Below, in pieces: positions 1 through 6,866 of a stretch of DNA of 6,866 nt; the first letter of the stretch is position 1, and each line of letters starts with the position of its first letter. The position numbers and the translations under genes were made by a program. Source of the DNA: Spirochaetaceae bacterium (GTDB lineage Bacteria > Spirochaetota > Spirochaetia > Treponematales > Breznakiellaceae); the NCBI GenBank assembly GCA_031265635.1, contig JAISCK010000071.1, positions 1-6,866 of the forward strand. Direction: 5' to 3'. The notes under the pieces are model-generated. The model worked only from the letters and a program-made list of their open reading frames with translations, had not been told where the DNA came from and made no database searches.

Positions 1-3000
1 GTTACATTCTGGCTGGAAAGGACCGGCGCTATTGCCGGTATGGGAGACGAGACCTTTGACCTGTGGCTCTCGGAAGAACTGGACAACAGCCTCAACACGA
101 TTAGAAACCAGTACGAGGAACAGCACAGCCTAAAGGGGAATTTTAATCTCTCTTATCTTTACCTCAACAAAAAAACAGGCAGCTTTGAAGAATATACGGA
201 ACTCCTGCGGCTCGAAAGCGCCTGGACCCCGGAATACCTCAGCGCATGGCGCGAGGAACTCTTTTCAGGGACAGGAGACCCCTCTATCACATGGGCTGTA
301 CGCAACGCGCAGATCAGCGCCCTTAACACCTGGATAAACAATTTTAACACCATGCAGGCCTCCGCACGGAGTGAACTTGCGGCCCTTCAAAACCAGCATG
401 GACTGTGGTTTTTGATTACCCTGGCACTACAAAAAGATTCGGCTGATAAAGGCCCGGCCCTTGAAGAAGCGGAAAAATTTCTTGGCCCGGGGCTTATGAA
501 AGATCAGGCGCAGGCCCTTGTCGAGACAAAACGCTGGCGGGATCTCTACCTGGAATACCGGGACAGGGCAACAGAGGCGCGTAACGCCCTGATACAGGAT
601 TTTCATCTTGTTATGGGAGAAGGATCCCTTGCCGACATACTCGGAGAGGGAACTTCAAGCGAAGATTTTTTTCTTGACGAATACCAGATTGAACTGATAC
701 GGGCCCGCGCCGTGGCGGGCTATTGGGAACAGCGCCTTGAAACAGCCAGGGCGGTCGCCGCCTACGCGGCCGATCTCAGCGCCGGCCGTATTACCGAGAG
801 CGAAGGACTTGCTGCCTGGGAATACGCCAAGGCAGCCTATGATGAGGCCCTGGCCACTTACGTGGATATACAGGAATACTACGCCGCCGCCTCTGATGAT
901 GTGGCCTCGGCAGGGACCGCCCTTGAAGCGGCATCACTGAGGCTTAAACAGACCGACGCCGCCCTTGACGAAAAGAGCAGGCTTTACGCTCTGGAACTTT
1001 CAGCGTATATCATAGGGTCAGACGATTTTATATACAACGGACTTACCGACGAGTATAAACGGCTTTCCGTTTTATGTTATTCGGAAAACAAATTTTCTTA
1101 TACGTCCTATCTTGTCAGGGCAAGGGAACTTGGTCTTGCCCAGGGGATAGCAAGCCAGGCTGAACTTTTAAAAGAACTCGTGTCAGGCAGGACCGAAGAA
1201 GGCATGGATGTATACCTTACGGTACTCAGGTTCCTTGCGTCTGATGAGGCCGGGGCATGGTACAAGGGCGAAACAGGAAGGGACCTGAACAATCCCCTTG
1301 GGCTTGGTTCGCAACTAAAGGAAGATTATGAATACCAGAGCCGCGCGCTGCTTCTGGAAAGGGCCGGCCTTGAAAAAGAAATCATCGAATACCGTTTTTC
1401 AGGCGGGGTAAACATACGGGAAGGGGCAGAACCTTTTGCCGCCGGTCTCGGCTTTGACAGCCCCGTTGCCGAAGAAATACTCGCATCCCTTGACAGGATA
1501 AGCACCGCCCTGGCTTCCCCCTACAGCGCCGAAACATTGTTAGTCCTTGCCGCGGAAGACAGCCTGGCCGGGTTCTTTTTGAGCGGCGGCAGTTTCTGCG
1601 GCCTTGACCCGGACAGCCTCAAGGGCCTTGTCCCCTCTGCCGTCGAAGCCGCTGAAAAAAGCGGCATGCTGCTTTATGTATACCGGAACTACGGCGGCGC
1701 AAGCCTCGCTGAAACCAGGGAGGCAGGGGAACTTGCCCTTGCGGGATTCGGCGGCGTATTGTCTGACTGGGGCTTTGAAACCGCGCCGGGCATTCTTCCC
1801 GAAGCAAAGGAACTTGCCGGCCGCTTTGAGCAGTACAATGACTCAGGTAGCGCTGAAAACGCCGCTGCTTTTTTCCGGGACCTTGACAACGCCGCCGCTA
1901 TACTCCCTTCCTGGGCAGCCGAGGTATACGGCTCATGGAAGGCAAGTTTTATCCGGTATTTTGTTCATCATGAAATTCAGGAAGGCCGTGATTTTACCGG
2001 AAACCCGTTTCAGGCGCTTGAAGAAAAAGAGGCCGAATTTTCGGCGCTGCTTCTCATGTATGAGGGCCTTGAAAGTACCGGATATTTCAGGAACCTTGAA
2101 GAAAATTTTCTTGAAGAAAGAATAGCCGCATGTTCTCTGGAACTTGATGTCCTGCGTTTCGCGGCTGAACTGAACGACGTGTTTGAAGCAAGCGCTGATA
2201 AAGTATCCGGCCATTGGCGTCTCTACATTAGCGACGCGGACCGGAGGGCATATAGCGTTAATGAGGGGCTTCTGCTGGACGCTCTTGAGCTTACGGAACG
2301 GGAAAGGGAAAAATGGGCCCTGGTTCAGGATATGCTTTCCGGGACCGGAGAAATTAAAGAAACAAAAGATTTTCAGGATGCCGTAAGGTCGTATCTTGAC
2401 AACCCTGATGCCGTATGGAATGAGGCATTCGAATTCCCCCTGGCCAGCGCGTATCTCAATGATCTTTCCGATGAGGCCGAAAAAATTTCCGCCTACGAAA
2501 GCATGGTTACTTACTACCGCGCCGAAATACTGCGCCTGGGCAGGGCGTATGACGCGGCGTCCCTCATGTCGGCGCCCGCCGGAGAAGAACTTGCCCGTCT
2601 GGGCGCCGAAATAGAACAGTTCCGGGACGAATACGAAGACGCTGTCGCTCTTTACGCCGAAGCCGCCGACGCGTTTTTTGAAGCCGGTACAGCCTATGAT
2701 CTTTTGTACCGCTCGGTAAAGGAATCCTACGCCGGAACAGAAGCCGCGCGTCAGGCCTACGAAAAGCAGGATGCCATCCAAAGATGGGCCGGCACATCCT
2801 ATCTGGCCGGGGATGCCGAGACCGGCGTGCTTCTGGCCCACTACAAAGGTCCTGAGGAAGAACTTGCCTATGCCGGGGAACGGTACGCGCGCTCCCTCAT
2901 CGCCCTGGAAGCCCTGGGCAATCTCTACAGTAACGATGAAAACCGGAGACCCTATGCCGACCAGACCTATGAGGATCTCTACCGGCAATTCAGGGAGAAG

Positions 3001-6000
3001 TACGAGGGCATGATGTTTGTCTATCAGGCCCACCGTATCCTCGCGGAAGAGATTGAAGCGGAACAGCGGCAAAACGTTCTTTACTATGGGGCCTATCAAA
3101 ACGCCCTTTCCGCCATGACAGGTTCGCTTGACTATACCGGTTATACGCTTCCCGAAACAGCGGATGAGTACGGCATTAAAAATTTCCTCACCCTTAAAGA
3201 CGGCAAACTCGCCTTTGCCCTTACCGGCGATTACAGCCTTTCCGTAACAGACGAGGAGGGCGCAAAGGACCTCGCGGATTACCTTGTTCCGTCATACGCA
3301 AGCGGAGACGAAACCCACAGTATTTCCGGTTTTGAGATTGCCGTCAGATCCTTTTTGGAAGAAGCGCAAAAATTCGGACTCCTGGACCTGAACGGACAGG
3401 TAAATAATGAAAAATTCAGGCAGTGGGGCCTGGCAAGGGACTACTATATCTTAAAAATAATTTCCGCCAATTCAGGTTCGCCTATGGACACGTTTCTTTC
3501 GGGTCTGTACGAGGATACTTCCGAACTGGGAAGCGGAACCAACCTTGGGGAAAACTATGTAGGGGGGACTTTCTTCTATAATGATACCGAGGTTCATGAG
3601 AAGGCGTCGCAGTATAGAAAAAGACTTCCGGCTATGCAGGAAGACGCCTGGAATGCCATGGGGGAAGACGAACAGCGCCTCATGGAATTTTATACGATAC
3701 TGACCCTTTTGGGCGGAGGCGGCGGTGAGGACTCGGCCTATTTTGGCCGTGTTTCGGAATATTTTGTTTATGAAAGTGTGTACTCCGGTTTTTCAAGCTG
3801 GTACAGGTCCATCAAAAGAAATGCCGGCCGTTTCCTCATAGGGGTAATCTACAAGAATGCCAAGAAGGAACTTGACTACACCAATTCCCACTTCGGCGAG
3901 GCTTACCGGAATTTAGCAGAGAAACAGAGCGGCGCCAAAAACGCCCTCGGTTCAGGCCTTACGGAACTTGCCCGGAGCCTTGAGGTTTATCAGGCGTCAA
4001 GCGATAAGATAGCCTCCCTCCTCGGAAACAAAAATAACCCCATAACCTGGGAGCATATAGAAACGGCCATGGGGTTCTCGGAAATGCAGGAACTTGACAG
4101 GCTCCGTGACTGCTGGAACGACATGACCGGGGCTGAGGAAAACGAATATTTCAGCGTCGAAGATGCCTTTACCGCGATGGAACGGTGGAGCCGGAACGCG
4201 AAAGATGACGCCAGGCGGGACCTCGAAAGGCAGTATACTTCCGCCGAAGCCGGACGGAAAGACGCCGAAGCGGCGTACAGGACCGTACTTGCCCGGTTTA
4301 TTGAAGGCGGAGCTGACATAGAAGAATTAAACGCCGCTGCGTATAACGCCTACGGCGGAGAAGCGGCGGCGCTGAAAAACCATTATGAAAACATAGAGGA
4401 CGTTCTGGCCTCTGTCCTTGAGGGTATGTCAAACGCTCCCTCCGGCATGGAGAATGAGTATGCCCGCTGCGCCGGGGAACTCACGGCCCTCATCAAGGAA
4501 GTTTACGAAAGCAGGTACAGGGCGGAGTTTGCCGCCAGGGAAGCTGAATGGGAAATCCAGGCCAGGGATATTGAAGAGAAATACAATGCCTGGCTTGAAG
4601 CAGCGGGACTCATTCTGGAACGGGGCCGTCTGGACTGGAAACAGGGGACGGCCCGCTTTGAGGCCAAATACCGGAATTGGCAGCAGGATTTCGCCAATGA
4701 ATATAAGGAGGTAAATCTTGCCTGGGCCGGGGCTTACGCGTCCGGCCTTGAAGACAAACAGAACTGGGTTGACCAGGCCGGAAAAGCGGCAGCGGAGCGT
4801 TCTGAAAGCGCCATGCTTTCCCTCATAGGCGCTGACGCGGAAATGTTCAGCAGAAAACTCGACACCCGTGATCCGGCTTTTGGCCGCTATACCGGCGTTG
4901 AGGCGGCCCAAAACGCCCTCAGCGAAGTGCTGGACAGCGCGGGAATCACCGGCCTTGACACGGCTTTCGCGGTCCTGGGGAACAGCGCCGGAACCATAGC
5001 CTCGGCGGTACAATGGGGGACAGGCGGTTTGGGTATGTGGAATTCCGGGAGGATACAGACCGCCGCGTCGGCCCTTGCCAGGGAAAACTACAGCCGCCTC
5101 GCCGCGGCCCAGGCGAAAACGCTTGCCGTAAAAGCCAGAGACAGCGCGGTCTTTGCCCTTGCGGGACTGGAGGCCCAGGTACGGGAAGCGAATACAAAAT
5201 TTGACAAGAGTATGGATGAATCATTTATAATGGACGGTCAATGGCGCAGAAACGGACAGAACTATATCAAGGATATCATTGTCCATTCAACTCTTTTGAA
5301 TTCGGTAATAACAGACCGGGCCTCTGTTGCCGTTTATAAAAACTATGCCCTTGGACAGGTTAAGCTTGATACGGATATAAATGAATATGCCCTTGAGGAG
5401 ATGGATCCCCTGGGAATAGAAGTTCTTATAGACCGGATTTTTGCCGAACTGAAAGACGTCAGCGGCGGCATATTCGGTGACGGCAGTACGGACAACGGCC
5501 TCTTCGGAGAACATATCGGAACAAATCCCCTCGTCAGGGCCGGCGCCAATGCCGGCGGCGGAAAAGATTCAATATTTGAAAACCAGGGAACAGGCGAACT
5601 GGGCCGGCTTATGAGCGACTACATATACTGGTCCATGAAAGAAACCGTGGGGCTCTCGGCAATGCATGCCCCCTTGTGGGAGAAACCCCTTTGGGACAGC
5701 AGGGGAAGCTGGTTTAGCGCGCCTACGCTACGCAGTGTAGTCAACATAGGGGTATCCGTTATCGCCGCGGCCCTAGTACCTGTAACCGATGGATTTTCCG
5801 CCGTTGCGCTTTCCATAGGCCTCAATCTGGTTGATGATCTTGTCTTTAGCGGCCTTGATGTGGCCGGCGGATATAAGAGCTGGACCGAAGCGGGTTTTGA
5901 GTTCGGCAAAACAGCCCTGGTCAGTACCTTGAGTACGGCGGTTACTGTGGGCTTTAACGGATTCGGCATCGACGGGAAATTCCAGGGCCTTGCGGGTACG

Positions 6001-6866
6001 GCGAGCGCGGCTCCTGGTACAGTCTCGTCCGCAATTTCCTCGTCAATGCTCAAGGCAACCCAGGCATGGACAGGAGGACTCGCGGTAAGTGCCCTTAACG
6101 CGTTTAGTTACAGCGATGCAGACGGCTTCGGCTGGTCGGGAGAAAGGTTCGGCACGGGAATTACGGGCAGCCTCATCAACGCGGCAGTTGACGGAACCAC
6201 GGTTTTTACCACAGGAACTTTGAACAGCGGGCTTTCGGGATTTTACGGCCAGCTTCACACCGACGGTGAAAAACTGTCCGCTCTTTTGGGCGGCAGCGCC
6301 GGGCAGGCAGCCGGCTTCGCGCTGGGCAATGACTTTACCTTCAATGTGTTCAATTCGGATATTCTGGGTATAACCGGGAGAAACGGAAAGGCCGTTGAGT
6401 CCGGTCTGTTGGAGTTGCATCTTGGCAGAAACGGCGTTACCATGAACGCGGGTACCGGAGGAGTAAACGCCGGCATAGGAACATTGACAGCGGCCCTGCG
6501 CGGTCTTGAAGCATGGCAGGTAAATGCCCGGTTGTGGACCAGCGGCCAGGACGAAGCGGCGCGTTACGCCTCGGCGCTCAGGACTCTCTATTCGGGAAAC
6601 AGCGTAACCAAGGCGGAATTTGAGGCCGTTCTTGCCGGGAGAACCAATATGGTGGAGAACCGCGGCGTTAGAGAAACAGAAAGCGTCTACAACGAATATA
6701 CAGGCATCAAGACCGTGTTTTTGGGAAGCAGCGCCCTGGAGGACGGCAGCCGTTTTGGCCTTAATGTCGTCGTTGCCCATGAGGCGTACCGTAACGGCAT
6801 TGATGACGGCGAAGCCGGACAGATGTTTGAAACAACCCGCGCGGTCATGGGGCACATTGATACGGC
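1..6866 (+). CDS. Giant uncharacterised protein, partial at both ends (at least 2288 residues)
   Basis: Reading from base 1 in frame 1 gives 2288 codons with no stop and a protein of coherent composition throughout. The window opens mid-gene (V-T-F-W-L-E) and closes mid-gene (A-V-M-G-H-I-D-T), so start, ribosome binding site, any signal peptide and the C-terminus are not visible. Most of it looks alpha-helical and rich in Ala, Glu, Leu, Tyr and Trp. I count only five cysteines (359, 533, 711, 1371, 1490) and few prolines, with none after residue 2005. Five glycines at 1238-1242 look like a flexible linker. The last 380 residues change to a hydrophobic, Gly/Ala/Ser-rich composition ending in a compact module. 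I do not recognise an enzyme family. The layout resembles giant spirochaete hypothetical proteins and, more loosely, polymorphic toxins with a long stalk. It is very probably exported, given size and cysteine scarcity, but that is inference. The coding call is nearly certain; the function is unknown. Confidence 0.95.
838..1011 (+). repeat. Possible diverged helical module, copy A (residues 280-337)
   Basis: This 58-residue segment begins Y-D-E-A-L-A-T-Y and ends S-A-Y-I-I-G. It aligns without gaps to residues 878-935, which begin Y-E-D-A-V-A-L-Y and end T-S-Y-L-A-G. The first 18 positions share Y, A, A, Y and A with conservative D/E, L/V and Y/F changes. The middle is weak, and both end in an aromatic plus aliphatic residue, then a residue and glycine. 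Both are Ala/Glu-rich predicted helices, so part of the match may be composition alone. No repeat is visible at the nucleotide level. Confidence 0.3.
2632..2805 (+). repeat. Possible diverged helical module, copy B (residues 878-935)
   Basis: This is the partner of the segment at residues 280-337. It lies in an uninterrupted helical stretch (about 820-1040) with many evenly spaced Tyr and Ala residues, such as A-L-Y-A-E-A-A-D-A-F-F and T-E-A-A-R-Q-A-Y-E. Prolines are sparse here (859, 951, 984), which allows long helices. If real, the pair suggests that the N-terminal half grew by duplication of a helical-hairpin unit about 600 residues apart. If not, it is ordinary coiled-coil-like sequence. 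Confidence 0.3.
3169..3480 (+). other. Globular, strand-prone island between helical regions (residues 1057-1160)
   Basis: Here the Ala/Glu/Tyr helical pattern breaks. Residues 1061-1084 alternate in a way typical of short beta strands (N-F-L-T-L-K-D-G-K-L-A-F-A-L-T-G, then Y-S-L-S-V-T-D), with a D-G turn in the middle. Next comes a short helix-rich part (G-F-E-I-A-V-R-S-F-L-E-E-A), then D-L-N-G-Q-V-N-N-E-K-F and a closing helix. The D-L-N-G stretch superficially recalls a calcium-binding loop but does not fit the 12-position EF-hand spacing. I read this as a small alpha/beta domain set into the stalk; no family is recognised. Confidence 0.4.
4198..4800 (+). other. Long coiled-coil-like stalk with a regular tryptophan ladder (residues 1400-1600)
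   Basis: The stretch is rich in Glu, Ala, Arg and Lys, with no proline between residues 1481 and 1624. Aromatic residues fall at Y1487, Y1502, W1517, W1531, W1546, W1560, W1575 and W1589, with spacings of 15, 15, 14, 15, 14, 15 and 14. Intermediate positions carry F1510, I1524, I1538, F1553 and Y1568, so hydrophobic residues recur every seven positions with one-residue skips near 1538-1546 and 1560-1568. The mean spacing between aromatics, about 14.6, is close to four turns of an alpha helix (14.4). This fits one long amphipathic helix, probably packed in a coiled coil or bundle that spaces the C-terminal part away from the N-terminal part. Confidence 0.6.
5050..5235 (+). other. Ala-rich amphipathic helix (residues 1684-1745)
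   Basis: After a Gly/Ser/Ala-containing break (about 1656-1683, with G-T-G-G-L-G) the chain returns to a helix rich in Ala, Arg and Lys. It runs from R-I-Q-T-A-A-S-A-L-A through L-A-A-A-Q-A-K-T-L-A to L-E-A-Q-V-R-E-A-N-T-K-F-D-K. There is no proline and only a single glycine, near residue 1722. It looks like a continuation or antiparallel return of the stalk and leads straight into the compact block that follows. Confidence 0.45.
5221..5355 (+). other. Compact conserved-looking block before the C-terminal region (residues 1741-1785)
   Basis: The sequence pattern is W-R-R-N-G-Q-N-Y-I-K-D-I-I-V, then H-S-T-L-L-N-S-V-I-T, then S-V-A-V-Y-K-N-Y. It alternates hydrophobic and polar residues with few alanines, unlike the helices on either side, and reads like two or three beta strands with an N-G turn. 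From memory, similar W-x-R ... V-x-H-S-T-L blocks occur in giant spirochaete proteins, but I cannot verify this. It may mark the junction between stalk and C-terminal domains. Confidence 0.35.
5731..5844 (+). other. Hydrophobic, possibly membrane-inserting segment (residues 1911-1948)
   Basis: Two hydrophobic runs are separated by a short polar turn. The first is V-V-N-I-G-V-S-V-I-A-A-A-L-V-P-V (about 1913-1928). The turn is T-D-G. The second is F-S-A-V-A-L-S-I-G-L-N-L-V (about 1932-1944), followed by D-D. The second run is only marginally long and apolar for a transmembrane helix. The arrangement suggests a helical hairpin, which may insert in a membrane or simply be a buried core. Such hydrophobic stretches before the C-terminal module are common in secreted polymorphic toxins, but here this is an analogy, not a domain match. 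Confidence 0.45.
5845..6510 (+). other. Gly/Ala/Ser/Thr-rich low-charge region (residues 1949-2170)
   Basis: Glycine becomes the dominant spacer, and small residues form recurring patterns such as F-G-K-T-A-L-V-S-T, T-V-G-F-N-G-F-G, S-G-L-S-G-F-Y-G, L-L-G-G-S-A-G-Q-A-A-G and N-A-G-T-G-G-V-N-A-G-I-G. Proline disappears after residue 2005 and there is no cysteine. D-A-D-G-F-G-W-S-G at 2039-2047 is a turn-like Asp/Gly motif. The region differs so much from the stalk that it must be a separate structural part: either packed glycine-zipper helices or a Gly-rich strand assembly. No family is recognised. Confidence 0.5.
6709..6866 (+). other. C-terminal A-H-E-A-Y-R-N-G module, cut by the window edge (residues 2237 onward)
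   Basis: A strand-like start (K-T-V-F-L-G-S-S-A-L) leads through E-D-G-S-R-F-G-L to the hydrophobic run N-V-V-V-A-H and then E-A-Y-R-N-G (2261-2266). After D-D-G-E-A-G-Q come E2277, R2280 and H2285 in E-T-T-R-A-V-M-G-H. A hydrophobic strand running into His-Glu, followed by a second helix with Glu, Arg and His, recalls metal-binding hydrolase layouts. The classical H-E-x-x-H is absent, however: the fifth position is Arg. From memory, A-H-E-A-Y-R-type blocks occur near the C-terminus of large spirochaete proteins. The rest of the module is missing, so neither an enzymatic nor a structural role can be assigned. Confidence 0.4.

Noticed and set aside
1604..2125. A 173-codon plus-strand open frame in frame 2
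   Set aside because: It overlaps the giant gene completely. Its translation is rich in Pro, Arg, Leu and Lys, as expected from a shifted reading of GC-rich coding DNA, and I see no ribosome binding site or domain that supports it.
1933..3099. A 388-codon open frame on the minus strand
   Set aside because: It lies in exact codon register with the sense gene, so it stays open simply because the sense strand has no TTA, CTA or TCA codons here. Its translation is low-complexity in character, and the sense frame continues unchanged before and after it.
3385..3424. D-L-N-G-Q-V-N-N-E as an EF-hand calcium loop
   Set aside because: The spacing of acidic ligands does not fit the 12-position loop, and the conserved glycine and final glutamate are misplaced.
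3712..3726. GGCGGAGGCGGCGGT as a phase-variable slippage tract
   Set aside because: It is not a pure homopolymer or perfect short tandem repeat. It encodes five glycines in frame, and the reading frame is intact on both sides, so a linker is the simpler reading.
4704..4720. A perfect Shine-Dalgarno-like TAAGGAGGT followed five bases later by TTG, suggesting an internal start
   Set aside because: The TTG is in frame 2 and meets a TAG after fewer than 40 codons. In frame 1 the same bases simply encode Y-K-E-V-N inside the helical stalk. It could slow ribosomes, but nothing shows that it starts a protein.
4429..5013. A 194-codon minus-strand open frame
   Set aside because: In-register shadow of the tryptophan-ladder stalk, where the sense strand again lacks TTA, CTA and TCA codons.
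6043..6855. A 270-codon minus-strand open frame
   Set aside because: Same register effect as above, over the Gly-rich region; it has no recognisable domain, and the sense frame reads a coherent protein.
1..6866. Phage tail tape-measure protein
   Set aside because: Tape measures can be long and helical with hydrophobic segments. Here there are no neighbouring phage genes to see, and the Gly-rich part followed by an A-H-E-A-Y-R module at the C-terminal side does not fit the usual layout. It is not formally excluded without the flanks.

Overview
The whole window lies inside one giant protein-coding gene on the + strand. Frame 1 stays open from base 1 to base 6866, giving 2288 complete codons without a stop, and both ends of the gene lie outside the window. 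There is no intergenic DNA, RNA gene, mobile element, CRISPR array, promoter or terminator that I can support. The other open frames, including three long antisense ones in exact codon register, look like shadows of this gene.

Residue numbers below count from the window's first codon; the true N-terminus is upstream. The protein runs in this order: (i) a long, mostly helical part rich in Ala, Glu, Tyr and Trp (about 1-1050), holding two segments that may be diverged copies of one helical module; (ii) a more globular, strand-prone island (about 1057-1160); (iii) a mixed stretch with a five-glycine linker at 1238-1242; (iv) a long coiled-coil-like stalk (about 1400-1600) with an aromatic residue on one face every 14 or 15 positions; (v) a further Ala-rich helix and a compact, conserved-looking block (about 1684-1785); (vi) a hydrophobic, possibly membrane-inserting segment (about 1911-1948) and a Gly/Ala/Ser-rich region (to about 2170); (vii) a compact terminal module with an A-H-E-A-Y-R-N-G motif, cut by the window edge.

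Organism: bacterial. The base composition (by eye slightly GC-rich), the frequent CTT, ATA and AGG codons together with CGG, CGC and GCC, and the type of protein (giant, helical, cysteine-poor, with a Gly-rich C-terminal part) suggest a spirochaete, perhaps a Treponema-like lineage. This is inference from style and memory, not a database match. I recall giant hypothetical proteins of similar layout in Treponema and Leptospira (possibly the Leptospira family TIGR04388), but cannot confirm homology here.

Function is unknown. A long stalk, then a hydrophobic Gly-rich region, then a compact C-terminal module fits a large exported or surface protein and, more speculatively, a polymorphic-toxin-like effector whose tip lies past the right edge. 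The sequence beyond base 6866 and upstream of base 1 is what would decide this.
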